Below are positions 9,724 through 20,000 of a stretch of 64,000 bases of DNA, in pieces. Origin of the DNA: Chryseobacterium shigense (lineage in GTDB: Bacteria; Bacteroidota; Bacteroidia; Flavobacteriales; Weeksellaceae); contig NZ_FTNY01000002.1 of NCBI RefSeq assembly GCF_900156575.1, positions 558,001 to 622,000 of the forward strand, written 5' to 3'. Positions within the stretch are counted from its first letter, which is position 1. The number at the start of each line of letters is the position of its first letter. Both the position numbers and the translations under genes were made by a program. The notes under the pieces were generated by a model, which saw only the letters and a list, made by a program, of their open reading frames with translations, made no database searches and was not told where the DNA came from.

Positions 9724-10593
9724 TTAAAAGGTATCTGCTTTCAGAATATCTGAATAGTTGACTTTCATTTCTATGGTGCGCCCCGAGAGCTGTTCTTCAA
9801 TCAAGCGAATCATCATCACTTTACTGTTTGGGTAAGTGAATTTTTTGAAAACATAAATATTCCTGAAATTTTTTCTGAAGTGTTTCTGCGGATTGAGCTG
9901 TAAAATGGGTGTTAGATCTACACTTTGGTTATTGGTGGCTTTGTGTATTTTTTTGTCTTCCAAGGAGAATTTCAAATCCTCAATATCGTAGCTCAGATTA
10001 GAATTATTTTTAATGGTCATATCTAAAAAAATATAATCACTGATCACATAGACATTATTGAGCTGGAAGCTGAGTTTTAGATTTTTTTCTTCTCTAATCG
10101 GATTTTTTTCAGATTTTTTTCGAATAATATCCATCGCAAATTTTCTCAGTTCAAGATTAGAGAACACCATTTTATCAAATTCTACAGGCTGCATCGCTTC
10201 GGGCTGTATATGAATATTGGTAATCGTATTGAGGTTATCCTGATTTCGATAAACAACTTTGTACTGTGCAATGAAAGATTGTGCGACAACGGTAATGATC
10301 CCAATAGTATTTCCATTAAAAAAAACGGAAGGTATATTGATTTTTCCTTTCTCGTCAGAATCAGGATGGTCTGTGATCTTTATTCTGGCAATGTTTGTAG
10401 CAGGCAAATCTCCAGTCAGTTTTTCTGTTGACAAATCCACGTACTGAATGGGTTCCGGCGAAATGATATGCAGGTTGATGCCTTCGGTAATTTCAATCTC
10501 AGGTAAATCGGAAACAATCTGTTCTTTGGTTGCAGTTTGAGCCGTGAAAAATTGAGCTGTGAATATTAAAAGGGTGTATAATAAAGTTCTCAT
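9724..10593 (-). CDS. traN: Conjugative transposon protein TraN (DUF4138)
   Basis: The 289-residue protein has a signal peptide ending near TAQTA. The family-typical segment follows: EITEGINLHIISPEPIQYVD, then GDLPATNIARIK. TraN is an envelope component of the Bacteroidota-type mating channel, thought to be the VirB9-like partner of TraM. It follows traM by 4 bp in the usual K-L-M-N order, and length and order fit the CTnDOT-like scheme. Regulation appears to be as part of the long operon; no internal promoter was recognised. Confidence 0.9.
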   Translation of the reverse strand: MRTLLYTLLIFTAQFFTAQTATKEQIVSDLPEIEITEGINLHIISPEPIQYVDLSTEKLTGDLPATNIARIKITDHPDSDEKGKINIPSVFFNGNTIGIITVVAQSFIAQYKVVYRNQDNLNTITNIHIQPEAMQPVEFDKMVFSNLELRKFAMDIIRKKSEKNPIREEKNLKLSFQLNNVYVISDYIFLDMTIKNNSNLSYDIEDLKFSLEDKKIHKATNNQSVDLTPILQLNPQKHFRKNFRNIYVFKKFTYPNSKVMMIRLIEEQLSGRTIEMKVNYSDILKADTF

Positions 10594-10597
10594 TGTT

Positions 10598-11812
10598 TTA
10601 TTTTTTTTGTTGGTTTTGTGAATCTTTCAATTGTTTTTCGTCGATCAAAAAGACATATGAGTTGTATTTCAGTTTTGCTTTATTTTCTTTGATCAGATTG
10701 GTGATGGATTTAGATGTCGAAGTAAAAAGGCTGCTTCCAATACTTGAAAAAAATCCTTTTCCGCCCATATCCATCTGTGTTCCTTGAACTGAGTTGCTAC
10801 CCATTTCCCGCATCATATCCCTGAAAACACTTTGTGGAACGTACAATCCTTTCATCCCGTCAACATCGTAAATGGATAGATTGACAGGATAGATCTCTCC
10901 TTTTGTAAAGACCGAAACAATATTGAGATTGACTCTTTGCATTGAAAATCCCGAAATTTGACCATATAGTATAGAACCTTTGCCAATCTTTTTGTTTCCA
11001 ACAAAGATGTCTTCCAACAAGCGGAACCTAATCCTGCTTCCTAAAAATCCTTTGTTGTTTTCGTCAATGACCGCTTTGATAAAACTATTTTCCTTTTCTT
11101 TATAGAAAGCATTAAAACCACTGTTGATTCCGGATTTGCTCACATTGAAAGTTGAATTGAGAAAATCGTCCATCTTATCCTTATTTGATTTCAATCTCTG
11201 TTCTGCTGCGAGTTTATTTTGGTATTCAGGATCACGGGATTTTTCTAATGAATCCATTACCAGCATCTGCTCTTTCAGATATTTTACAGGATCTGGTTGG
11301 GCGGACTGAGGTTTTTCTTTTTGTGTATCAGAGTATTTGTTATTTTCATTTCCATAAGATTTTTCATTTAGCATTTTGATGATCTCTGAAGACCTTTTAT
11401 AATCTTTATCATCTCCTTGCTGTTGATTGGGATTGTAATATGAAGATTGATCTCCTCTTGCCTGATATCTATTCTGTCTTCCGTTGACCGCTTTTAATGA
11501 ATCTATTTCTCTTTTTTGGTCTAATGATAATTGATCATCATAGCTTAGTAAACTGTCTGATTCCTTATCCAAACCTCCAAGCATTGTTCGGTTATCCTCT
11601 TTTTTAAAGAATTCATCGTAAGCATCGTTTTTGGTCATAATAGAATCCTGCGTTTCACCTAATGAAAGAGACAGTTCTTTGGGCTTATCCTTTGCAGAAG
11701 CATCTTCCTTCATAAACTGCGCTCCCACGTAGCCGAAAAGAAAAAGAAACGGCAAAGCCAAAAGTGGCAAAACGTATTTCTTATCTTTAAAATTAATCTT
11801 TTTAATGTCCAT
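10598..11812 (-). CDS. traM: Conjugative transposon protein TraM (VirB10-like)
   Basis: The 404-residue protein has one N-terminal membrane anchor (about residues 15-33, LPLLALPFLFLFGYVG). A long low-complexity periplasmic linker rich in Asp, Gln, Lys and Ser spans about 35-215. A compact C-terminal domain (about 225-395) follows, where GNKKIGKGSILYGQISGF and the following strands resemble TraM/TrbI-type beta barrels. It would span the periplasm as the core-complex scaffold. It overlaps the upstream TraL-like gene by 11 bp and precedes traN by 4 bp, the normal order. Confidence 0.9.
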   Translation of the reverse strand: MDIKKINFKDKKYVLPLLALPFLFLFGYVGAQFMKEDASAKDKPKELSLSLGETQDSIMTKNDAYDEFFKKEDNRTMLGGLDKESDSLLSYDDQLSLDQKREIDSLKAVNGRQNRYQARGDQSSYYNPNQQQGDDKDYKRSSEIIKMLNEKSYGNENNKYSDTQKEKPQSAQPDPVKYLKEQMLVMDSLEKSRDPEYQNKLAAEQRLKSNKDKMDDFLNSTFNVSKSGINSGFNAFYKEKENSFIKAVIDENNKGFLGSRIRFRLLEDIFVGNKKIGKGSILYGQISGFSMQRVNLNIVSVFTKGEIYPVNLSIYDVDGMKGLYVPQSVFRDMMREMGSNSVQGTQMDMGGKGFFSSIGSSLFTSTSKSITNLIKENKAKLKYNSYVFLIDEKQLKDSQNQQKK

Positions 11813-12155
11813 TTTTTAAATTTTGGTATTGGTTAAACAGGTAGTCGATTCGTAAGCTGTCTTCTTTTTGTAAAGAATTTTGGTCTCTTTTTACTTTTAA
11901 AGTCTTGAGTTCATTCACTATTTTTTCCATTTCTTTATCATTGTTGATGGGCAAATTTTGACTCGTCTTATTGTTTGAATAAAGAACCGGAGGTCTTATT
12001 TTAAATGCCGTTTCGGAAGGAAAAAAAACACCTTGAATAATTGATCCTATAAAGGAAACTGACAGTAAAATCATTGCACAAGTGAAGAATTTCTTCGGAT
12101 TTTGAACCGCCCATAGTATCCATTTCTGACCCTTTTGTTTTAATGTCGTATTCAT
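11802..12155 (-). CDS. Small inner-membrane protein in the traL position
   Basis: The 117-residue protein has a single membrane helix (about residues 21-42, FFTCAMILLSVSFIGSIIQG) near the N-terminus and a charged helical C-terminal half. It lies between traK (1-bp gap) and traM (11-bp overlap), the place of traL in CTnDOT-type clusters. Assignment as TraL rests on order, size and topology rather than on a distinctive motif. It probably stabilises the inner-membrane complex. Confidence 0.7.
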   Translation of the reverse strand: MNTTLKQKGQKWILWAVQNPKKFFTCAMILLSVSFIGSIIQGVFFPSETAFKIRPPVLYSNNKTSQNLPINNDKEMEKIVNELKTLKVKRDQNSLQKEDSLRIDYLFNQYQNLKNGH

Positions 12156-12156
12156 T

Positions 12157-12771
12157 TTAGTAAGAATTTTTGTTTTGATTGGATAGTTCTTCGTTATTGA
12201 TGATTCGCCAGTTTTTAAGGATCACACCATGAGGATTATTGGGACTTCTGATGATGTCTTCAAAGAAACCTTCGGTTATGAGCATTCTTGTAATGACAGA
12301 GGATTTTCTTGTGATCATTTGTTTCCCGAAAAAAGAGAATTTCTTTTGTTCCATATTGAGTGCAATTGAATCGGTATGGATACTGACCATTGAACTGGAG
12401 GCGATGATCTGATTGTAAAAACCTTTTTCCTTTAAATTGGTATATTCTTTTTTCCCGCTGTCATCAATGAGATATAATGACTTTTGAATATTATCCTTGA
12501 TATAGGTATCATCTGGAGCGAGTGTGAAAAACAGTCTGTGGAAAAGTTCTATTTGTGCTTTGTATTCTACGGGTCGGTTCAGTAATACATCCGTTTGCTT
12601 TGCAAGTACCGGAACCCCATTGTCTAAAATGTAAATGGATTTTCTGGAATCTTCGATCATTCTGTATGCAAAGAAAAATCCCGCAATGACAATAAAAACA
12701 GCAAAAGCAATGGTTGAGATTGAAATAATCTTGTTGATTTTAATTCTTTGTTCTATGTTTTTAATAAGCAT
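12157..12771 (-). CDS. traK: Conjugative transposon protein TraK (VirB8-like)
   Basis: The 204-residue protein has one N-terminal transmembrane helix (about residues 15-38) followed by a periplasmic NTF2-like domain. The segment RPVEYKAQIELFHRLFFTLAPDD is typical of Bacteroidota TraK. VirB8-like proteins nucleate the inner-membrane part of the type IV secretion channel. It follows traJ by 23 bp and precedes the TraL-like gene by 1 bp. The length matches the family. Confidence 0.9.
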   Translation of the reverse strand: MLIKNIEQRIKINKIISISTIAFAVFIVIAGFFFAYRMIEDSRKSIYILDNGVPVLAKQTDVLLNRPVEYKAQIELFHRLFFTLAPDDTYIKDNIQKSLYLIDDSGKKEYTNLKEKGFYNQIIASSSMVSIHTDSIALNMEQKKFSFFGKQMITRKSSVITRMLITEGFFEDIIRSPNNPHGVILKNWRIINNEELSNQNKNSY

Positions 12772-12794
12772 TTTGTTTTGGTATTTTTTTGAGG

Positions 12795-14042
12795 TTATTT
12801 TCCATTTTTCATCGCTCCTTGAACTCTTCCCGATGCTGAACCTGCTGCTGCATTTTTTGCTGTGGCTGCTGCTACAGATGCACCACCTGTTTTAGCTGCC
12901 AATATTGCTGTCTTTGCACTGCTTGCCATTTTTCCTGCGGCACTTTTCATTTTGGTCATCGCGCCCGCTCCTCCGGCTGAAACAATACTGTCAGCAATGG
13001 TTGGGGTCATTAGAACACCAATTCCTGTAACAACGTAAGCAACACAAGTGAATAGCTGATTGTAGATCATTCCCGAATTACTCACATACACCATTAAAGC
13101 ATCTAAATTGGTAATCGTTCCGTTTGATAGTAAGGTGTCATACCTTTCGATCTCCATTGTATAGCCTGATGCGATCAGTTGCTGGCCAATGTTGATAATG
13201 GTGTAGGCAACAAAAGTGTACAGATTGATATTGATAAATTTGGATACCCAACTGTATAATGAATTTTCAAATCCGGGAATCAATGCCATTCCGACAGCTA
13301 TCGGACCTAGAATGATTAAAATGTAAGACCATATTTTTTGAATGAAGAAAATGAGATAAACACAAACTCGAAGAATGGAAAGGCAACAAAATTCAATAAG
13401 TTCTGCGAATAATTTCTGCATTTGGAACTCCATTCTTATCGACCACTCTTTGATGGGTTGAATGAGTTTATCCAATCCCTCACTGATGTCAAACCACGAA
13501 TCATCTGCATCTTCAGTGGTATTTTCAATAACTTCCTGCTTCGCATCTTCTTCCGCTTTCAATTTTATGACGGCATCCAATAATTGCTGTTGTTTTTTGA
13601 ATCTCTCGACACGTAGATCATTGACCTCAGATTCTATATCGCTGAAAATTGAAATCCCCGGTTCGGCAATCGCCTCAAATGGTGCCTGAATCATATTGAC
13701 AAATCCGCTCCAATACACCAGCGTAAATCCAATGAGTATCGGCTTCAGCATAGGTGTGATTTCCCATTCTCTGTCTCCGGCTGCCATCTGCCAACCCATA
13801 TATCCGAGGTACATCAGAGCACCTAAACCGCCTATTGCTTTTCCTACCAAAGCTGAACCTGCTGCACTATCCTGCACACTGTTGTCCAGTTTGGTAAAAA
13901 CTTCCATAAACCATTTCTCAAAAGCACCGTCACCTTTTAAAAACTGGAGTAAATTACTGTAATCGCTATCTGTCTGGGCGAAACCCATTACAGGGAACAC
14001 TATTGCCAGCAGGCAACAAAAAATTGTGAGATTTTTATTCAT
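12795..14042 (-). CDS. traJ: Conjugative transposon protein TraJ (VirB6/TrbL-like polytopic channel protein)
   Basis: The 415-residue protein has a signal-like N-terminus ending GFAQ and several transmembrane segments. Helices are visible at about residues 68-85, 95-115, 220-255, 270-290 and 325-350. A cytoplasmic or periplasmic acidic helical insertion lies at about 140-200. The C-terminus is an Ala/Gly/Ser-rich low-complexity tail (AAAKNAAAGSASGRVQ). TraJ is the polytopic channel protein of the Bacteroidota mating apparatus. It sits directly upstream of traK, with 1 bp between it and the preceding gene. Confidence 0.9.
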   Translation of the reverse strand: MNKNLTIFCCLLAIVFPVMGFAQTDSDYSNLLQFLKGDGAFEKWFMEVFTKLDNSVQDSAAGSALVGKAIGGLGALMYLGYMGWQMAAGDREWEITPMLKPILIGFTLVYWSGFVNMIQAPFEAIAEPGISIFSDIESEVNDLRVERFKKQQQLLDAVIKLKAEEDAKQEVIENTTEDADDSWFDISEGLDKLIQPIKEWSIRMEFQMQKLFAELIEFCCLSILRVCVYLIFFIQKIWSYILIILGPIAVGMALIPGFENSLYSWVSKFININLYTFVAYTIINIGQQLIASGYTMEIERYDTLLSNGTITNLDALMVYVSNSGMIYNQLFTCVAYVVTGIGVLMTPTIADSIVSAGGAGAMTKMKSAAGKMASSAKTAILAAKTGGASVAAATAKNAAAGSASGRVQGAMKNGK

Positions 14043-14043
14043 T

Positions 14044-14874
14044 TTAATATCTGTGTTTATAGTGCTGCATCGTATTATGGATGATCTGTTGATCTGAAGC
14101 CGGTGTCCACGCAGGTGGCAAAGCGTAATTTGAATGGTTCTTTAAAATGTTTTTATAATCGGTTAGAAGTGTTGTCTTGTTATTGTGGTTCCTTAATTCC
14201 GTTACAAATTTTCTCCACTTAATAAGGGTTTCGTGGTACATTATGAATCGTTTTCCTCTTGGCATATCCATACTTCTGGACATTGCGTATTTTTCTTTGA
14301 TGAGATCCAGCTCTTCCTTAAGCCTTCTAATGGTTCCTGTCGTATTGAGCGTTTCAAAAGTTTGTTGGTCTTTCAATCTCCATTCAATAAAATTTTGTGG
14401 ATGGTCGGGGAATTCGGTAATTGGTTTTAACATTCGTTTGTAATACAGCAGCCAGAGAGGATCGGCATCTACCGTTGCGGAAGTCCAATGGGCAAAATCC
14501 TGAACGCTTCTTTTATGGATAGTGTCCGAAGCTGCTTTTATCTTTTTTGCCTCTTCCTCCTGAAACTTCAATTGGGCAAATCGTTGATTTTGTACTCCGG
14601 TTGGCTTTAATGGTCGAATGTCTTCACCGTCTTTATAATCCCTGTTGATCTTCGGTGCCCACATTCCCCAAATAGTGGCGTAAGCGAAATTGGTTTGAAC
14701 ACCTAAAAAGTATTTAGGATATGGTCGCCAATCTCCCCAGCTTTGAAAGACCATTCTTTTGTGCTGTGCTACGATGGAAGGATCATTCAATCTTTTTACA
14801 GTGACTTGTCCGGATATTGTAATTGTAATCAGTAGAAACTGAAACAGGTTTATTTTTTTATCTAGATTTTTCAT
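14044..14874 (-). CDS. Conserved-looking secreted protein of the T4SS operon, unknown function
   Basis: The 276-residue protein has an N-terminal hydrophobic signal (about residues 9-23, ending ISGQ) and a Trp-rich mature part. Aromatic clusters include WGDWRPYPKYFLG and IWGMWAPK, followed by a long charged helical region. I do not recognise the family. It lies between a TraI-type secreted protein and traJ with gaps of only 1-5 bp, so it is very probably a periplasmic subunit or assembly factor of the mating channel. The start at MKNLDKKI is the only one that keeps the signal peptide intact. Confidence 0.72.
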   Translation of the reverse strand: MKNLDKKINLFQFLLITITISGQVTVKRLNDPSIVAQHKRMVFQSWGDWRPYPKYFLGVQTNFAYATIWGMWAPKINRDYKDGEDIRPLKPTGVQNQRFAQLKFQEEEAKKIKAASDTIHKRSVQDFAHWTSATVDADPLWLLYYKRMLKPITEFPDHPQNFIEWRLKDQQTFETLNTTGTIRRLKEELDLIKEKYAMSRSMDMPRGKRFIMYHETLIKWRKFVTELRNHNNKTTLLTDYKNILKNHSNYALPPAWTPASDQQIIHNTMQHYKHRY

Positions 14875-14879
14875 AAGTT

Positions 14880-15548
14880 TTAATTAAAGATGTATTTGTA
14901 TTTCTGAATAATATCGCCAACAATAAGTTTGTCTATACTGATGTAATTTCTGAGTATAGGAACCTGATACAGATAAGGGATCTTCTTAGCATTTTCTAAT
15001 CGCAGATTGATGTACAGTATATTGCCATTAATGTTTCTTACCCTTATAAATATTTTTTCAATGAGCATTTCCCTGTCCATCGCATCCATCAAAAAATCTT
15101 TGTCTTCATTGAGAATATCCTGGGTAACTTCCTGCTGAAGCTTCATCGTCTGCTTGCCTATTTCAACATAATATTTTGAAATGAGTATCGAATATTCAGG
15201 ATGCTGTGCGGATAGATCCAGCATTTTATTGGAGTTCGTCACGATTTTACCGAGATATTGATAGAGGTAGATAAGCTTTTTGCTCTGGGTAAGCGCCGAA
15301 TTCACATTTTTGAGCTGTTGATAGATGTATTCCTGAATGGCGATGATCTGCGTGATTTTATTGTTGATATCATCATACAGTTCTTTTTGCTTTTCATACG
15401 AATTCAAAAAAGTCTGTTCACTTCCCAATCGAACGCCGTGATTTACGGTGATCTGTGATAAAAGTTTGTCATTGATAACTATCTGCTGGCTTTTTACGGA
15501 TGCAACAGTGAAGAATAAAACTCCAAGAAGAATTGCTTTTTTGCTCAT
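14880..15548 (-). CDS. Secreted TraI/TrbJ-like (VirB5-type) protein, second paralogue
   Basis: The 222-residue protein has a cleavable signal peptide (about residues 1-20, ending VKSQ) and a mostly helical mature chain. Its C-terminal third, NINLRLENAKKIPYL...YISIDKLIVGDIIQKYK, lines up with the end of the 217-residue protein at 16350-17003 (AIKLRLEKANRLGFW...YINTDKAIVEDIMDRYKRNF). The two genes are therefore diverged paralogues inside one operon. VirB5/TrbJ-type proteins are minor pilus or adhesion subunits; the analogy is inference from size, secretion and position. Confidence 0.75.
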   Translation of the reverse strand: MSKKAILLGVLFFTVASVKSQQIVINDKLLSQITVNHGVRLGSEQTFLNSYEKQKELYDDINNKITQIIAIQEYIYQQLKNVNSALTQSKKLIYLYQYLGKIVTNSNKMLDLSAQHPEYSILISKYYVEIGKQTMKLQQEVTQDILNEDKDFLMDAMDREMLIEKIFIRVRNINGNILYINLRLENAKKIPYLYQVPILRNYISIDKLIVGDIIQKYKYIFN

Positions 15549-15616
15549 ATCATTATTATTTTATCATTAAGAAATTTGTGAAATACATTGGCTCCGCCGA
15601 ATCTTCGATTTCATTT

Positions 15617-16339
15617 CTAAAAAGACTTGATGTTATTAATTATGCTTTCAACTACTTGCTTGTCTCTGTTGACATAATACTGAAAGGCTCTTTTATTTCG
15701 TTTTACTTTGGCTTTTATATCCCGTATTTTCAAAAGCATATGCGTAGAATTCCTGCTCAATGTTTTCACTTCGCCTAAAGCATAATCCAATAATACTTTG
15801 CGTTCCGATTTCTCCATTTGATTGATGGCTCCGTAAGACAAAATGATTCCGGTTACGAGTCTGGTTACCATTTGCAGATCATCCACAAACTGAACCTGAG
15901 AAGGCAAAACGGCTATAATGGAATAAGGAGCATCGTTTATTTCATTGATAATAGCAGTCTGATTGTTTGTTATTTTTGTTATTTCCCTGCTCATTGCTAT
16001 TCCTGTCGGTATTGCCTGGATGGCAAATGAAACTATCCTCAATCGATCCTGAATTTTGGTAATCTTGTCTTTGAAGTTGTTCCATTGGGTTCTATTGGCG
16101 GTTTCCACAGTCGCATTCAGCGTTTGCTTTTCCCGCATCTCTTTTTGCCTGTCGTGTTCTTTCATTGTGGCATTGATCTCCAAATCCATCATCGGAAATG
16201 ATACATTTTCCTGTTGCCAAGCTGGTGTGGAACCGCCACCGGAAGAAGTTAAAACGACGTAGATTGCAGAAAAAAGCAAACTTAAAAACAACTTATTTTT
16301 GCCTCCATAAAGTCGGCGAATCTCGTTCCTCGATTTCAT
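15617..16339 (-). CDS. Membrane-anchored helical T4SS protein between the two TraI-like genes
   Basis: I place the start at ATG 16339 (MKSRNEIRRLYG). The frame extends upstream to 16420, but that extension would overlap the preceding gene by 71 bp, and the internal start leaves a normal 10-bp gap. The resulting protein has about 240 residues, a hydrophobic helix near residues 17-32 (LFLSLLFSAIYVVLTSS), a glycine turn and a long helical chain. An Arg/Lys-rich C-terminus follows. No family was recognised. It sits between two paralogous secreted subunits, so it probably works with them in the envelope. Confidence 0.72.
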   Translation of the reverse strand: MKSRNEIRRLYGGKNKLFLSLLFSAIYVVLTSSGGGSTPAWQQENVSFPMMDLEINATMKEHDRQKEMREKQTLNATVETANRTQWNNFKDKITKIQDRLRIVSFAIQAIPTGIAMSREITKITNNQTAIINEINDAPYSIIAVLPSQVQFVDDLQMVTRLVTGIILSYGAINQMEKSERKVLLDYALGEVKTLSRNSTHMLLKIRDIKAKVKRNKRAFQYYVNRDKQVVESIINNIKSF

Positions 16340-16349
16340 CTTTTTGGTT

Positions 16350-17003
16350 TTAAAAATTCCTTTTATACCGATCCATAATATCCTCAACAATCGCTTTGTC
16401 TGTATTGATGTAGCCTGCAAATGGATTGATGGAATTCCAGAATCCCAATCGGTTTGCTTTCTCCAATCTTAATTTGATGGCCAAAAGCCACAACTTCAGA
16501 TTTTTTACATTACTTGAAATGTTATGCAGAATTTTGTATCGGTCCCCCGCTGTCGCCAAATTGAGTTCTCCGGATGCGAGGATGTCAGAAACATCTGTCA
16601 CTATTTTCAGGCTTTGATCGTAGGTTTTTTGGGAAGCTTTTACCCCAAAAATTGCGTATTGCGGATGTGCTGATGCTAATTGTCCTACTTGTGCTGAGTA
16701 ATTGTAACACTTATTGAGTTCCGAGTAGATCTCCTGCACCTGAATACCATTTTGCAGTGTCCCGGAAACTTCTTTTAAACCCTTCAGAATTTTATTCTGA
16801 ATATCGTTAGCTGCAACCATCTGGGTTCCGACCCACGTCTGGGCATCTTTTAGTTTTGAAGTTTCTTCGATGACCTCATTCTGTTTGGCTTTTAGATTTT
16901 CAGAATATAGAATCATTGCTGCCGTTACCGTAGGATCGATGTAGGTGTTTTGAGCACACAATAAACTTCCAAATCCTAAAAATAGAATGCTAAACTTTTT
17001 CAT
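16350..17003 (-). CDS. Secreted TraI/TrbJ-like (VirB5-type) protein, first paralogue
   Basis: The 217-residue protein has a clear signal peptide (residues 1-18, ending LLCAQ). The chain is helical, with SELNKCYNYSAQVGQLASAHPQYAIFG in the middle and a C-terminal YINTDKAIVEDIMDRYK. It overlaps the end of the TraG ATPase gene by 14 bp, and in CTnDOT-type order the gene following traG and traH is traI. It is paralogous to the protein at 14880-15548. The predicted role is a periplasmic or surface-exposed minor subunit of the mating apparatus, by analogy. Confidence 0.78.
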   Translation of the reverse strand: MKKFSILFLGFGSLLCAQNTYIDPTVTAAMILYSENLKAKQNEVIEETSKLKDAQTWVGTQMVAANDIQNKILKGLKEVSGTLQNGIQVQEIYSELNKCYNYSAQVGQLASAHPQYAIFGVKASQKTYDQSLKIVTDVSDILASGELNLATAGDRYKILHNISSNVKNLKLWLLAIKLRLEKANRLGFWNSINPFAGYINTDKAIVEDIMDRYKRNF

Positions 17004-20000
17004 ATTGTTTTTTATTTATTAATTCTGAAAAACTGATATTACGGTCTTCCAATTCCTGCGAGATGACTTTGAAGACATTCTTCCCTTTATGTTCTTTTTT
17101 CATCATTCCGTAAAAGGAATTGATTTTTTGATCCAATGGATTTTGATATAAATTCACGAGCGACACCAAGTTTTCCAGACTGTCTCCGAAGATTTTCAAA
17201 TCAGCAACTATTCTGCGCAATGCTTCATCATAATTGCCATATCGATGTACATAATACTCAACAGCAGACTTTTCAGGTTTTTCTGTTGTGTAGGTCAGAT
17301 ACTGCTCCAAAGAAACCTCGTTTCCGTATACCTCTCCTTTGGAACCTCTTTTCAGATAAAATTCTTTAAAACGACTTCTTCCGAATTTATTATTGAGATT
17401 ATTAATGGTAAAAATCTTGTTCTGCTCTACTTTATTGAGTGAAAGTAATGAAGCGATCTTGTCAAAGTTGTCTTTGAACTTCGTCTGGTCAAGCAATATA
17501 AAAGTGTCCGAGTTATTGATTATACTTTCTTTTACGACTGCATTCCCGATAATATCATCCAGTTCCTGAGTAACAACTACGGCTTCTCCCCAAAATTTCC
17601 GTACTGTTTTATACAAATAAAGAATATAACCTCCCATTAATTTACTCGCAATGGCTTTCCACGCTTCTTCTATGATCAAAGCTTTTCTGCGGTCTTTTCT
17701 AAGGCGCATTTTCTGAATAAAAGTGTCCATTATAATCAACGTCACTATTGGAAACAGCTTCGGATTGTCCTTTACGTTATCGATCTCAAAAACAATGAAT
17801 GTTTCATCGAACAGCGTATTATCTGAGCTTTCATTGAGCGTCGTTCCGTACCTACCGCCTTTGTAAAAATCTCTCAGAACAAACAAAAATGTTCGAAGAT
17901 TAAATTCCTTCTCAATGATGTTGTGCTTCTTATTATTCAAATAGATTGGAAGAAATTGATCGCAGTAATCATAAAATCCATTAAACGAAAGTTCTGTTAC
18001 AACTAGCTTTTCTTCTAATTCTTTAATTTTTATGATGATGGCTTTTCTAAAAGATTCATTCCACTGCTCAGATGATCTGGTCTGCTTGATGATGTCATTC
18101 GACTTAATTAAGATCAACTGCGTTTCATTGTATATTTTCCTTCTTTCTTCATCGTTCAGCGTATCATACGCTTCATAGACTTTATAGAAATTCTCACTTT
18201 CATATTCCGGATTGTTGATGTTTTTATCAGGATGATAAAATTTTAACAATTTTCTTCCGGCTTCCTTGATTTCATTACAACTGGCATCGAATGTAATCCC
18301 CAGAATGTCATAATAGTTTTGATGTCCTTTGGCTTCATTCTCATATTCAGAAAGAAGATCATCTTCGTGAATGTTGTATTTACTCAGATAGAGAATGAGT
18401 TCTTCCGAAGTTTTATTTTCATACCACTCTTGTCCTGAGTTAAAATACTGATGATAATACGACATCAATACATTGTCTAATATGGACTTTTGTGCTGATG
18501 ACATTGAGGAGTCAGGACCTTGCCAGATCAGGAAGATCAGGTTGGTTAAAAATTCTATTTTTTCAATATTAAATTCTTTCTTATCCATCAGAAAAGGATT
18601 CATCGTGATCGGTTTTTCTTCGGTGTACTGAATGTATCTCCCTCCTTTGTATTTACACGTTCCTGAATAGGAATCCCCTGTATCAACAATGACGACATCA
18701 TAATTGTAAGTCAAATACTGCTCGATAATATTGTTCATTAAAAAACTCTTGCCTGACCCACTAGGTCCGAGAACGAACTTATTTCTGTTATTAATTCTTC
18801 CTGTTTTCATCGGTAAATCCGAAGGATCTACTTTTAGCGGAACGCCTTGTCTGTCTGTAAATCTCAGGTAGAAGTTGGATTCTTCATTGACGGGGTAACT
18901 TTCTTTTAAAAAAAAACACAAGGCCGCTTCGCTTGTCGTCATAAATAAATCGTATTCTCTAAGTTCGGTGCTATTACCCGGAATAGCTGCCCGCCAAAGT
19001 TCCAATTGGTTATACGCATTTTTAGAAACAATGATACCCTTGGTGAAAAGTTTGTTTTCAATCATCGACTGAATGTTCTCCATTTTTTCCAGTGTTTCTG
19101 CGGAAAATAAGATTGAAAAATGAGCATTGACAACGAGCTGTCCGTCAATGGCTATGTTATGAAGCAGGGTCTGGATTTCATCTGCGATAATCGCGTTGGA
19201 CGGGGAATTGTTGGCTGCCCCTTCGTGCTTTTTCTTTTTTTTGTCGAGCTCCCTCTGCTGTTGTGCCTGAAGCGGAATAGTAATGATCTGATTGTAGACA
19301 ATGGTCTCGTAGTCTTCCAGTTCATTGATGAAGCTAAAATTATCAACCGCCGTCTCAGCTGCAGCTCCATTACCTCCTAAAACTGAGTAAGGCTCAATTT
19401 CCGATGGCAGATCAATGTTTTCTACGTCAACATAGGCAATGTTTTTCACAAACCTGTTTCCGATCTGTAAAAATTCGTTGGTGCTTTTTATATTATCAAA
19501 AGTTGGAGTTTCTGTAAACTGCATCGACAGAACTCCCGAAATGTAGTAATCAAAATCTTTCTCAAATAAAAACTCAGGTTCACAATTATTCTGTTTCAAA
19601 AGCATCAATACTTTCTGGCACTTATCCCTTAGTTCCTTATAACTTTTATCCGAAAAATGATAATGCTTCATTTTCTTTTTCAGTTTATCATCGATGATAT
19701 CTGTAAACAAAAGCACCGTTTCGATGGTTTTAAAAAGCCTTCCCTCAAAATGTTCCGAATATTTTTGTTGCAGAAATTGGTTTGATTGTTCAGCGGTGTA
19801 TTTTTTCTTAGAGAAAATATCGAGTTTCTGAACAATTCTTCCTTCTCCAATGATTGATACCACCTGATTTAAAACCGTGTGGAAATTGAGATAGCTATCC
19901 GGGTCTGCCGAGTACTGTTCGACAATATTTTTTATTTTGATCCCGATGATAGGGTTCCCATATTGTCCGAAAAGAACATCAAAATCCCAATTGAAATCTT

